From contig JARFXS010000007.1 in NCBI GenBank assembly GCA_029194465.1, positions 1-50,783 of the forward strand: DNA of 50,783 bases, in the 5' to 3' direction. Numbering within the stretch: position 1 is the stretch's first letter; each line of letters begins with the position of its first letter. Source of the stretch: Candidatus Nitrosocosmicus sp. Its GTDB lineage: Archaea; Thermoproteota; Nitrososphaeria; Nitrososphaerales; Nitrososphaeraceae. The position numbers and the translations under genes were made by a program. A model generated the notes under the pieces. The model was not told where the DNA came from and searched no databases. It was given only the letters and a program-made list of their open reading frames with translations. Of this stretch, positions 1-9,046 are shown one piece after another.

Positions 1-2258
1 GGCATAATAAGTGGGGGTATTCCTCTACCAGTATCAGATATACTGATAAGAACTTGTTCCCCTAATTTTTTTCTTCTAATATTATCTTCATTGTTAGACT
101 TAGGGCTATCTACAATTGTTTTCAGACTTCCTATATCTATTTCACTTCTAATAGGAGCATTCTCCTTGATCGTAATGTCAATTTTGCCATTTTGATTTGT
201 AAATTTTATTGCATTACCGACTAAGTTATTAATTATTTGCTTGAGTCTTGATTTATCAGCATATATCCAACATTGCCCATTGATACACTCATTCATCAAG
301 TTTATTTCGATATCCTTATTTTTGATTTTTTGTCCGAGTTCTGTGTTAATTGAATCATTAATTTCCTTTGCCAAGTCCAACTTTTCTTTACGTATTTGTA
401 AGCTGTTAGTTCTACTAGATTCAATTCTTGCTACGTCTAATAGATTGTTTATTAATTCATCCAATCTAGCTGAATTTCGAGATATGGCATCAAAGTGTCC
501 CTTTAGATGGTCAATAATATTCTTTAGCTCATCATCTGTTGTTACTTTTGCATTTCTCATTAGATCTTCAAATACTTCCTTGTCTAATTCTGCATATCCC
601 ATTACTGCTTGGGTAGGAGTTCTTAGTTCATGCGCTGCTGTGTTAATGAATTCTCTTTCTAGTTGTTCACTCTGTATTAGTTTTTTATTGATTTTTTTTA
701 GATCATCAGACATTTCCGTTTGATCCCAAAGGCTCTCAAATATGGAAACGTAAGATAATACAGTAGGGGTACTTGTTGAATAGGTTGATACTCCTATAGC
801 TTCTTCAAATAATTCTTTAGAATCATCTTTTAATTCTGTGGCTAGGACATATTTTCTATCTACGATTACAATTGTAGATATCAAATTCTCCTGCTTCCGA
901 ATCTCTCTACTCAGAATGTTTTGCATGACTTCATACTGCCCTTTAATATCCTTTGAAAGCAATAATTCCTTAATTTTTTCATTCGCCGGAGATAGAATTC
1001 TAATTCTAATATTTTTAGATCCCTTTTCCTTAAGTAAATCAATGATTCCCATAATTACTTCTCTTTTTACGGCATTCAACGAAGGAAAAAGTATCAATAT
1101 TTCACCTCTTGCATCTCGAACTAGATCAATAAAGTATTTTTTAGTTTTAATAGGATTTTCAATAACTTTTGTTATCTGGAAAATAGCTCCTGCTTCTATC
1201 TGTCTTATTCTTTCTTTAGCGTCGATGCCTGCATCCCACAGTTCCTCAAATACCTTCTGGTAATGTAATATATAAAGTGGTTCTGTACTATAAATAATTC
1301 TCTGAAACATCTCTCCATTCTTTATATCTTCTACAGTAGTAACGCATTGTTTTTGCGATACTGAAAAAAACAAAGGAGGGAGGTTTCTGACATGTCTTAT
1401 TTCAATATCAAGATCAAGAAATTTTTTTATTAATTTTATATCGTCTCTGTTATTTCCCAAATGGGTAACCCAGCGTATACCACCTTTCACTTTTCCTTCC
1501 TTATAACTTGAAAGATGATTCAGATATGCTTGAAGAAGAGTTTTATTCTTATCAAGTAATTCAAAATATCCCATGGATGTTGAATTTGAAAACCCCGAAT
1601 CAGCATTCTGAACAAAATCTTGTGCATATGCAAGGGCATCAACATTAGTGTTTATTAAGTATGTTTGAATTGATACTACACCCATTTCGATTTCTCTTAT
1701 CTTCTGTTCCGCTGGGATTGCATTTTTCCAGAAAGTTTCAAACACCAATTGGTTTTGTTCCACGACCTCTTTGATGTTGCTGTGTATTATTCCATGATAT
1801 TTACTTCCACATAGCTCTGCGGATGCAATAAATTCTTTATCATCGGATATTGCAATATTGCCTTTTATATTTGGTAAATGTCTTATTTCGATCCCATAGC
1901 TGTCGATTATCTGATTGCAATATCTCAAGTTATCTGAAGTTATTTCTGTAACTATTCTTATCTTTACAGAGTTTCGACGTAAGATTCCATACCAATTTGT
2001 AGTCTCAGGCAAATTTGCTATTATAGATGGCCCGGTTTTATCAATACACATATTGAGATCATTTTTGCACGTCATTGCAAACTTTTCAGCTATTGGTATG
2101 ATCTCTTCCCCATAAGCAATTCTAGTTGCTATCGTTTGTTTTCCTTGGTGGTCATCTACTCCTATTTTGACATCTCGCCTATTCGACGTTTTGGACGAAA
2201 ATGAATCTTGGCCAACTAAATCGCCTGTTGCCTTAAGAAAATCATCCCTCCCATCCAT
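1..2258 (-). CDS. Multidomain sensor histidine kinase (C-terminus outside window)
   Basis: Open on the minus strand from ATG at 2258 to the left edge without a stop (about 752 codons). The C-terminal part has HisKA with the phospho-acceptor motif AAHELRTPTQAV (His about residue 543), an N-box (INNLVGNAIKF, about residue 675) and a G1 box (SDTGRGIPP) just before the edge, so the rest of the ATPase domain is missing. The N-terminal 500 residues have no membrane segment and contain related modules: IRIVTEITSDN...IEIRHLPNIKGN, then IRWVTHLGNNRDD...IEIRHVRNLPP, then IRIRILSPANE. Each leads to a helix ending in FW/LW plus an Ile/Glu-rich stretch. This resembles PLD-like/TrmB-type effector modules (inference). 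It is probably a cytoplasmic sensor in a two-component system; the partner regulator is not in the window. Several plus-strand ORFs here are shadows. Confidence 0.92.
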   Translation of the reverse strand, partial: MDGRDDFLKATGDLVGQDSFSSKTSNRRDVKIGVDDHQGKQTIATRIAYGEEIIPIAEKFAMTCKNDLNMCIDKTGPSIIANLPETTNWYGILRRNSVKIRIVTEITSDNLRYCNQIIDSYGIEIRHLPNIKGNIAISDDKEFIASAELCGSKYHGIIHSNIKEVVEQNQLVFETFWKNAIPAEQKIREIEMGVVSIQTYLINTNVDALAYAQDFVQNADSGFSNSTSMGYFELLDKNKTLLQAYLNHLSSYKEGKVKGGIRWVTHLGNNRDDIKLIKKFLDLDIEIRHVRNLPPLFFSVSQKQCVTTVEDIKNGEMFQRIIYSTEPLYILHYQKVFEELWDAGIDAKERIRQIEAGAIFQITKVIENPIKTKKYFIDLVRDARGEILILFPSLNAVKREVIMGIIDLLKEKGSKNIRIRILSPANEKIKELLLSKDIKGQYEVMQNILSREIRKQENLISTIVIVDRKYVLATELKDDSKELFEEAIGVSTYSTSTPTVLSYVSIFESLWDQTEMSDDLKKINKKLIQSEQLEREFINTAAHELRTPTQAVMGYAELDKEVFEDLMRNAKVTTDDELKNIIDHLKGHFDAISRNSARLDELINNLLDVARIESSRTNSLQIRKEKLDLAKEINDSINTELGQKIKNKDIEINLMNECINGQCWIYADKSRLKQIINNLVGNAIKFTNQNGKIDITIKENAPIRSEIDIGSLKTIVDSPKSNNEDNIRRKKLGEQVLISISDTGRGIPPLIM

Positions 2259-2600
2259 TTACTAATATTACTATGTAAGAAATAATATAAAATACATAAC
2301 ATTTTGCTCCGTGGAATCAAGTCCCTAGATTGTATGGTCTTGCTGAATGAGGAGGACGAAGACAGATAAAACAGGCATCGGAAATAAATTCAACTCATCC
2401 AACTTACAACAATTCATTTGGTCCATTAAAAGAATAAAAGTGATTAGATATGTCATCGACCAAATTTAGATTCTATCATTAACTTCCATTAAGATCTAGA
2501 GAAATCTAAACTAACCATGTTGAAAAAAGTCTAGAGAAGTGAAATTTTTTTTTTATTTTGATAATATGATATTTATATTATTTGTAGTCCATACTGTTCC
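2259..2600. promoter_or_regulatory. Divergent intergenic region with promoter of the ferritin-like gene
   Basis: The region separates the minus-strand kinase from the plus-strand ferritin-like gene. A T-rich tract is followed by an AT-rich TATA-like box (TTTATATTA, 2572-2580) about 25 bases before the GTG at 2601. That spacing suits an archaeal promoter giving a nearly leaderless mRNA. No open gene is seen in it. Confidence 0.5.
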
Positions 2601-3044
2601 GTGACTAGCGAAAATATTTCATCGACAGAAAAAGAGTCAATTATCAATGGATTAAATGAGGATCTAGCAAGAGAATATAAAGCAATTATTCATTATGTGG
2701 TATTTAGTTCTACTCTCAAGGGTGCAGAATATGGTAACATTGCAGAACAGTTGGAAAAGCATGCATCTGATGAGCTTAATCACGCATTAAAGGTTGCAAA
2801 GCAAATTGATTATCTTGGTGGGACACCCACAATGAGAGGTGAAGAAGCCAAATCTTCTGAAGATCCAAAAGAAATGTTGGAAATTGACCTTCGTGCGGAA
2901 CAGGAAACCATAAAGAACTATAGAGAAAGAATAAGAAAGGCCGAACAAGCAGGTGAATATGCTTTATCAGAAATTTTGAGAGCAATTATTGCGCAAGAAC
3001 AAGATCACGAGATAGATTTGAAGGATGCATTAGGATTAAGATAA
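2601..3044 (+). CDS. Ferritin-like diiron protein (bacterioferritin/Dps-like)
   Basis: A 147-residue four-helix-bundle protein of ferritin-like size. Helix 1 has LAREYKAIIHY (Glu ligand). Helix 2 has a DELNH segment (ExxH). Helix 3 has LRAEQETIKNYRERI. Helix 4 has EQDHEIDLKDALG (ExxH). This two-times (E + ExxH) pattern is the diiron site of ferritin/bacterioferritin-type proteins. The expected role is iron storage or detoxification of Fe(II) and peroxide in the cytoplasm. There is no haem-binding Met that I can place, so bacterioferritin proper is not claimed. Start is GTG at 2601, supported by the TATA-like box about 25 bases upstream. It stands as a single gene. Confidence 0.85.
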   Translation: MTSENISSTEKESIINGLNEDLAREYKAIIHYVVFSSTLKGAEYGNIAEQLEKHASDELNHALKVAKQIDYLGGTPTMRGEEAKSSEDPKEMLEIDLRAEQETIKNYRERIRKAEQAGEYALSEILRAIIAQEQDHEIDLKDALGLR

Positions 3045-3258
3045 CTTTAGAGTCAAAGTTATACGGTCAATAGTTCTTTTGCATTTTTCAAACCTTTCAT
3101 GATTTATGATTGTAAAAAAATTATTTCAATATGTTAATTTTTTGTAATACGGTTGAGTGCAATTATATATGAATTTTCATGTAGTAGTATTTTATCAAAG
3201 TTGATATTTATTTTGGATAAGAGAATTTAAAAAAAGAGCATTCCTGTACGTTACTATA

Positions 3259-3776
3259 ATGTTCTATGTTATGACGTGGGTCATACATGTAATTACAGCT
3301 TATGACAAATTCTATCAGAACAGAATGAACATGGTCAGCCCATTGCAATGGTTCTTTTTTGGAATGAATTCATTAGATAGCTATGGAGAATTGGCACTCT
3401 GAATTTCTACAGTTGTCTTGGCAAATTGGCGGCCTAATGAATCTAATTACCTTGGCTTCTCCGAAAGACAGAATAAATGAATAACGGAAAGAGAAAATTC
3501 CTGAGAAACTATTATAGTCAGAATTGTCCCAGAAATTACCGTCATTTTATGAAAAATTTGAATGAAAAATATCCTGATAGTAATAAGTTTAAGGAAATGT
3601 GAAAGTATCGTTCTGAATCACTAATTCCAAATCCAATAAAGATATTTTTTAATTCTTACCAAATCGCTAGTTTGAAATGGCAGTATATTCAACTATTTTG
3701 GCTGACAACATCCTTTCAATCGATCTTTCCAATAGTTTTTGGATTAGATGCCTTAATCTACATTTTAGATATAAAT
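3259..3776 (+). pseudogene. Possible decayed membrane-protein gene, family unknown
   Basis: No long ORF exists here, but three open stretches follow each other on the plus strand. At 3259-3402, starting MFYVMTWVIH, the frame is stopped by TGA but stays open beyond it (ISTVVLANWRPNES) to about 3479. A second frame begins with ATG at 3477 (MNNGKRKFLRNYYSQNCPR), hits TGA at 3600-3602, and continues in the same frame to TAA near 3776 with a hydrophobic segment (FWLTTSFQSIFPIVFGLDAL). The aromatic/hydrophobic composition suggests a broken membrane protein. I do not recognise the family; chance open frames in AT-rich DNA remain possible. Confidence 0.28.
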
Positions 3777-3873
3777 TAATTCAAATTGTTTTTGAGAACC
3801 CGACAAGTTTTGAGGTAGTGTACTTGTGTATGTTATTGCCATGACTAAATACTTTGTTATACAACTTTTATAC

Positions 3874-4146
3874 ATGAGCAAAAATCAAGAGTATAAATCT
3901 TCTCCAAAAATTGTTTCGAAGAATACTCAAATTCTCAAAGGAGGTTTGATCCTATTTTTTGTGTACATAGCATTTAATGTCATCGACCCCTCACGTCAGA
4001 ATCTTGTCGAAGGACAAACTACGATGTATAAATGTACTCCAGATATGGGAATAAATGTGTCCATGGTAAATTGTCTGACTAACTCTACATCAGATACTTA
4101 TAATCATTCAATGATATCTGAAATTAGACAGAACGCAACGAAATAG
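3874..4146 (+). CDS. Small membrane-anchored or secreted protein, function unknown
   Basis: From ATG at 3874 the product is about 90 residues: a basic N-terminus (MSKNQEYKSSPKIVSKNTQ), one hydrophobic segment (GGLILFFVYIAFNVI), then a polar exterior part with two Cys (MYKCTPDMG, MVNCLTN) and several N-glycosylation sequons (NVS, NST, NHS, NAT). The frame extends upstream to GTG 3826 and ATG 3841, but the 3874 start gives the most typical signal/anchor layout. The segment after the hydrophobic stretch reads NLVEGQTT, close to NLTEGQSN in the small secreted protein at 4429-4635. No function can be assigned. Confidence 0.6.
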   Translation: MSKNQEYKSSPKIVSKNTQILKGGLILFFVYIAFNVIDPSRQNLVEGQTTMYKCTPDMGINVSMVNCLTNSTSDTYNHSMISEIRQNATK

Positions 4147-4428
4147 ATTTCCTTATACTTGAGGAACGATTCGTGCGTGAATTAACATTTATTATTATGT
4201 TTTGAATTATCGAAACACGGTAAAATTAGAAGTAGCCGTTTGTAGACTCTGGTTTATATTTTGATGCAATTTACATAATCGCCCACATAGTGACTAGAAG
4301 GAAAACGATGGAAACCTTCAACAATCCCTGTAATAAATATAAAAAAAAGCAAACCTCAGAATATCTCTGTAATCTAACAAAGGTAAAGTTACTGATTGTG
4401 ATATTATATATATTGTTCATTCATCACT

Positions 4429-4635
4429 TTAACTAAAGGGGGTATTGTCCATTCCAACGGTTACATTTCTTACATCATTTAATGACATTGACATATTTTT
4501 CATTCCATGCGGTGCATTTTCCACTGTTTCCTTTGATAAATTACTTTGCCCTTCTGTCAGGTTTATCATAAGCCCAGTTGACGAGATAATTCCTACCCCG
4601 ATAAATAGCATCAACATAAAGTTAAACTTATTCAC
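4429..4635 (-). CDS. Small secreted protein, function unknown
   Basis: A 68-residue product with a clear N-terminal signal-like segment (MNKFNFMLMLFIGVGIISST) followed by a polar Met/Asn-rich tail with four sequons (NLT, NLS, NMS, NVT). It converges on the plus-strand gene ending at 4146. An AT-rich TATA-like stretch lies upstream near 4655-4665. The plus-strand ORF over the same bases is taken as its shadow because only this strand gives a signal-peptide architecture. Function unknown. Confidence 0.55.
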   Translation of the reverse strand: MNKFNFMLMLFIGVGIISSTGLMINLTEGQSNLSKETVENAPHGMKNMSMSLNDVRNVTVGMDNTPFS

Positions 4636-4778
4636 ATGATATATTGTATCATAAAATATAAATAGATAGCATAGTTACTGAGCATTCTCATCTTTACGCA
4701 GACTTATTTTCTTAATTAACTTTATTGACTTATATCATTATCAGTAGATTTTGTTATTAAAGAGGCTAATAAAGTATC

Positions 4779-4791
4779 GAATATAAAAATT
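4779..4791 (+). promoter_or_regulatory. TATA-like box of the SDR pseudogene
   Basis: AATATAAAAATT lies about 25-30 bases before the ATG at 4813, the usual archaeal TATA distance for a leaderless or short-leader transcript. The promoter therefore seems preserved although the gene is broken. Confidence 0.4.
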
Positions 4792-4812
4792 ATGTTTGTT
4801 CATAGTAATTAA

Positions 4813-5609
4813 ATGTCTCTTTTGGATAGAGTAGTTATAGTTACTGGTTCAAGTAAAGGAATTGGATTTGAGATAGCAAAGTTATTTTCAGAGAGGGGGG
4901 CTATAGTCATAGTATGTTCTCGCAGTCTAGGTCAATCCAAGACGGCTGCCAAAAAGTTCAGAGGTACAACGCTGGCACTCGAAGTAGATGTTACCGATGA
5001 ATCAAGTGTAAAAAAATTTGTCAAAGCCGTAATGAAAAGTTTTCAGAAAATTGACATCTTGGTAAATAATGCGGGCTATCCATATGATGATACTATATGG
5101 AACAAGAAAATACATGAGGGATCAGATGATGAACTTGAAAAGATAATTAATGTCGATTAGTTTGGGTCAATAAGACTTTGCAGGGCGGTACTACCATTCA
5201 TGATAAGAAATTCATCAAATGTAGTTCAAAGTAGTAACACATTAGGAGGTAAAGACGTGGGCGGAGTCATAATTAATATTTCCTCGACCCCTGCTATTTC
5301 CGGTCGGGTGGGAGGTTTCCCATATTCAATAGCAAAATCTGGAAATATAACATTGGCAAAATGTATCGCCAAAGAGTATGGTAGCTTTGGTATAAGGGCG
5401 TATACCCTTGCTTTAGGTAATATTGCTACACCAGCTACACTTGATTCGATGACAGAGCAAATAATAATAAAGGCCGCTCTAGAATCACCAATGAAAAGAT
5501 GGGGTAAACCATTCGAGGTCGCTAAGGTTGTTGCGAGTCTAGCAGATGATAATTTTTCTTATGCAACTGGGAACACCATCTCATAGATGGTGGAACTGTA
5601 TTGATATAG
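4813..5609 (+). pseudogene. Short-chain dehydrogenase/reductase, broken by TAG and a 1-base deletion
   Basis: Reads as an SDR: the NAD(P)-binding TGSSKGIGFEIA at residues 12-23, LVNNAGYPY at about 77-85, then a catalytic Ser (INISSTPA) and YSIAKSG with the YxxxK pair. The frame is interrupted by TAG at 5158-5160 (INVD*FGSIRLCR) but continues unshifted to 5586. There TAG at 5584-5586 ends it early. Dropping into the next frame gives DGGTVLI then TAG at 5607-5609, the normal SDR ending (TIS.DGGTVLI). So one base is missing at about 5584. Without both lesions it would be a roughly 265-residue enzyme. Two independent lesions favour a pseudogene. The substrate is unknown. Confidence 0.82.
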
Positions 5610-5674
5610 TTGTCAATAAATCATGTTCCCTGTGAATAAACTCAGTGATTATAGTAAATGTAGCACTTTTTGCT

Positions 5675-6880
5675 CTATTGTACTATTTCAAAATTTATTT
5701 TTTCTTTTTTAAATAAATCTAATAATGTATTAGCTTGGTTCTTGTTCTCTAACTCCAAACTCAAGTATACGCCTGCGGTCCCAGCAGGGATATTTGAACT
5801 AAGTCGATCATGTTCCACTTCCACTATATTCACACTGGCCTTTGATATTTCGTCAACGATTTTCTTGAGGGCTCCAGGTTTGTCCTTAAGGTCTACAAAT
5901 ATTTTCAACAATCTGCCTGTTTTCATCAAACCTTTTGCAACGATTTGTCCCAAGAGATACATGTCTACATTCCCTCCTGAAATGATGGAGACCAAATTCT
6001 TCCCTTGTTCCTTGCTTTTCTTATTTGAAATAAGATAAGCAAGAGCAGCTGCGCCAGCAGGTTCTGATACGATTTTTGATCGTTCCATCAACAAAAACAT
6101 AGTCTTTACGATTGCACTATCATCTATCAATACAATACTATCAACATACTTTTTTACAATTTCAAAAGTAAGTTTGCCAGGAGTCTTGATAGAAATACCA
6201 TCAGCTATTGTATATCCTTCTTTTGCCTTTGTTATCTTATTCGCTGAAATAGATTTTTTCATAGTCGGAAAAGCAGTAGATTCAACACCAATAATTTTGA
6301 CTTTTGGGTTGACCGATTTTATAGCAATAGATATTCCTGCAATCAAACCACCTCCCCCTATAGGAACATACACCTCATCTAGTTTTTCTAAGTCTTCCAT
6401 AATTTCCAATCCAATTGTTCCCTGCCCTGAAATTATGTCCGGATCTTCAAAAGCAGGTATGATAGTTTTATTTTCTTTTTCGGCAAAATCTTTGACATAA
6501 CGAGCAGACTCATCGTAACTATTTCCTTCCAAAATTACTTTGGCCCCGTACGACCTTGTAGCAACAATCTTACTTGGAGATGCATTTTTGGGCATAACAA
6601 TGGTACACGAAATATCGTGTAATTTCGAAGCAAAAGCCACTGCTTGAGCATGATTTCCAGCCGATGCTGCTATTACCCCATTCTTTCTTAGATCATCTGA
6701 CAAGTTATGAATTTTTACCATCGCTCCTCTAACTTTAAAGGAGCCAGTTGTCTGAAGACATTCAAGTTTCAAATATACGTTGTTCCCATTTAATTTAGAA
6801 AAAGTTGCAGATTTGATCAGATCAGTTCTCCTGATGTTATATCTTGCCAGTAGCTCTTGAGCCTCCTTAATCTTGTACAC
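5675..6880 (-). CDS. ilvA: Threonine dehydratase (threonine ammonia-lyase) with ACT domain
   Basis: A 401-residue fold-type II PLP enzyme. The PLP lysine is in TGSFKVRGA (Lys about 49), the glycine-rich phosphate loop is IGGGGLIAG (about 172-180), and a C-terminal ACT domain (from about residue 325, FVDLKDKPGALKKIV) suggests allosteric control by an amino acid. The reaction is L-threonine to 2-oxobutanoate plus ammonia, the first step toward isoleucine. The length matches the short TdcB-like class with one ACT domain. Start GTG at 6880; an AT-rich TATA-like box (6921-6935 region, read as TTTAAATAAACC) lies about 45 bases upstream. A serine-preferring activity cannot be excluded. Intact. Confidence 0.9.
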   Translation of the reverse strand: MYKIKEAQELLARYNIRRTDLIKSATFSKLNGNNVYLKLECLQTTGSFKVRGAMVKIHNLSDDLRKNGVIAASAGNHAQAVAFASKLHDISCTIVMPKNASPSKIVATRSYGAKVILEGNSYDESARYVKDFAEKENKTIIPAFEDPDIISGQGTIGLEIMEDLEKLDEVYVPIGGGGLIAGISIAIKSVNPKVKIIGVESTAFPTMKKSISANKITKAKEGYTIADGISIKTPGKLTFEIVKKYVDSIVLIDDSAIVKTMFLLMERSKIVSEPAGAAALAYLISNKKSKEQGKNLVSIISGGNVDMYLLGQIVAKGLMKTGRLLKIFVDLKDKPGALKKIVDEISKASVNIVEVEHDRLSSNIPAGTAGVYLSLELENKNQANTLLDLFKKEKINFEIVQ

Positions 6881-7359
6881 CTCTAAGTTAAAAATTTCTT
6901 ATCTTTAAGAAGAGCATGAGAGGTTTATTTAAAGATGTTGTGCTTAACCTTCCCTGTTTGAATTGGCCCTATATATGATACGTGTAGGAGTATCTTGGAC
7001 TCGCATGATGTCTTCAGGTAAGATAAAAAAATAACAAAATTACATTATAGGTATCAAACGAAGAATACCCCTGCCAGTTTAATCATGAATTCATTTAGAA
7101 ATTCACATTGTCCACTATTTGGTGAAAATATCAAATTCTAGTCTAAATTCAAAATACATTAAGCTAACTCCTGCACACGCACGCTTAATAAAGTAATAGT
7201 TCATGATTATCGCGTCTGATCAATTAAAGTAATTGATATCAGTTTAGACACTTTATTAATTGAAGACATTAATTTGTATTAATAATTTATTATCTCAGAT
7301 ATTCTTGCCAATTATCCGTATAGTACAAAAACGTCATGTGGATAACTGTAAAAAAGGGA
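6881..7359. other. Intergenic, no gene recognised
   Basis: It holds the threonine dehydratase promoter near 6921-6935 and otherwise AT-rich sequence. The overlapping ORFs beginning at 7260, 7290 and 7336 have composition and aromatic/Lys content typical of chance frames and are not called. Confidence 0.4.
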
Positions 7360-7533
7360 TTAGGCGGGCTCCTTATCTGTATTTTCTGCATCGGTTTCTT
7401 CGAATGCCTCTTCTCGAAGATTTTCAGATGGGCCTGTTGTATTTGGATCTTTCTCAGCAGAACCAATTTTTTTTTGGTTCTCTTGAGATTCATCAAGATT
7501 TTCATTATTTTCGTTAGACAATCTGCTGTTCAT
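7360..7533 (-). CDS. Small acidic disordered protein, function unknown
   Basis: A 57-residue minus-strand frame from ATG at 7533 to TAA at 7360-7362. It begins MNSRLSNENNENLDESQENQ and ends ENTDKEPA: rich in Glu, Asn, Asp, Ser and Gln, with no hydrophobic core. That composition is unlikely for a random frame in such AT-rich DNA, while the overlapping minus-strand frame is Lys/Ile-rich junk. It is probably an intrinsically disordered cytoplasmic protein. No function can be assigned and neighbours give no clue. Confidence 0.42.
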   Translation of the reverse strand: MNSRLSNENNENLDESQENQKKIGSAEKDPNTTGPSENLREEAFEETDAENTDKEPA

Positions 7534-7820
7534 ATGTATAGGGACAACAAAGCATACTAAGCTGTGTTATTACAACAGTAACTTGAACATTCTAAATAGC
7601 AATATTACAAAATACGCATTTCAATTTCAGAATGGCAAAAGCCCATGTAGGAATAAGACAAGGAATATACAGGTTGTCAAATTGTTATTGTATCGTCTTC
7701 GCAATACATCGGCCGCCGATAATAAGGTCACAGATATGATTCATTTCCTAGATTAATGCTTCCTGGTTGTTATTTGGCGTCAAGGTTGGTATTCCATTAG
7801 TATTTTCAATCTGAAAGAGA

Positions 7821-8003
7821 ATGAAACTAAAAAATTTAAAATACCAAGGAAGCTTGGCTATGTATATGCTTGAAATGATGAAGTGTTATTGTGGAGAACA
7901 GATTATTATTGAGCCAGAAATTAATGAAACTGTAGAACAATTTATCAAAAGAAGACAATGCCCTAAATGCGAAAGAATCGGTCAATGGACAACTTCAACA
8001 TAG
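7821..8003 (+). CDS. Small zinc-ribbon-like protein
   Basis: A 60-residue product with CYCG near residue 23 and CPKC near residue 48, separated by an acidic helix-like segment (IEPEINETVEQFIKRRQ). Two CxC/CxxC knuckles suggest a single zinc site. The N-terminus before Met at residue 16-20 may be untranslated; ATG 7821 is kept as the longest plausible start. Probably a conserved small protein of these archaea; function unknown. Confidence 0.55.
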   Translation: MKLKNLKYQGSLAMYMLEMMKCYCGEQIIIEPEINETVEQFIKRRQCPKCERIGQWTTST

Positions 8004-9046
8004 GACTTTAGAGAATAGATCGGACTAGATAACTAATTTACAAACAAATCAAGAACAGACTAGTTTGCAAATCAGGTCTCAGAAAGGAGTTTTGGTCCTT
8101 TCGTAACCCAATTACAGAACCTATTTGCAGAGTCATTAAAGTCATAATGGTTAAAAATTAATCAGTTGAATACTACATTTATGTTTCTTACAGTAGGACT
8201 ATTTCTTAATTTTGATCAAGATTATATAAAATTCTTTTTCTATTATTAGATTCCTATTGATGGCAGTTTCTTTATCGTTTTTTTATATGCATATTAATAA
8301 TGGTTATTTTCCTTCTACATCTATAAGTATTACCGGGACAAACGTTAGAAAATAATCAAACTGATAAAAGGAAATATTTCAAAATCAAAATTAGGGATAA
8401 GTCCCAGACAATTGGATTTCTCAGGCTAAAATATTTTGTGTACGATAAGATCAAAGCTGAACCATAGTCGAATGAAAATACGTACAGGTTAAATAAAATG
8501 TTAAACACCCTAATATACAAAAGGATGATCCGGGTTTCTATTCCGTTCACCGGGTCGTTATTGTGGTAGGGGAGAAAGGCCAAGTACGGAATTGGCTGAT
8601 AATAGCTTCCCTATCTTTTGAAAATAAATAACAATGATCAGGAATCGTAAGTTGATTTTAACCTAATAGTTTACAACATCGGAGATATAACAACCTATCA
8701 CATCCCCTTGTTGTTCCTTAATTAATACTTTAATTTATCTGCAAAATCATATGATCCAAAAAGTAACTGCTTTTCTTAAAACTTGTACTAAAGTTACTAT
8801 ATAACATATTACTGATTCATAAAGGATGAATATCCGTACATGGGTTCAACCCCAACAAAAATAATTCATACCATTCCTATGACAAACCAACGTCATTAAA
8901 TTGGGATATTTGATAAAACAATTTATAAGTCTAATTATAATCTGAACGGTTTCCAGAAAAGTAAAAAAAATGATAAATATATTGGTGTTCGTTTTAATTG
9001 GCAGGATAGCTCACAATCAGTTCTGATATTATTTCTAAATCATGCC
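8004..9046. other. Long intergenic region, no supported gene
   Basis: About 1 kb without a convincing gene. The minus-strand frame 8356-8583 is rich in Leu/Ile/Tyr/Phe, lacks an organised signal-peptide layout, and is probably chance. The right end (8994-9046) may hold the displaced C-terminal tail of the TFB gene (see findings). No tRNA, repeat or terminator hairpin was recognised. Confidence 0.4.

Noticed and set aside
241..2115. Plus-strand ORFs over the kinase
   Set aside because: They are antisense shadows of a continuous minus-strand kinase with HisKA and N/G1 boxes; their composition is Phe/Ser/Leu-rich junk.
7260..7560. Overlapping plus- and minus-strand ORFs of 71-85 residues
   Set aside because: Lys/Phe-rich frames with no features; only the acidic 57-residue frame has protein-like composition.
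8356..8583. Minus-strand 75-residue ORF
   Set aside because: Ile/Leu/Tyr-rich with no organised signal peptide or domain; likely chance in AT-rich DNA.
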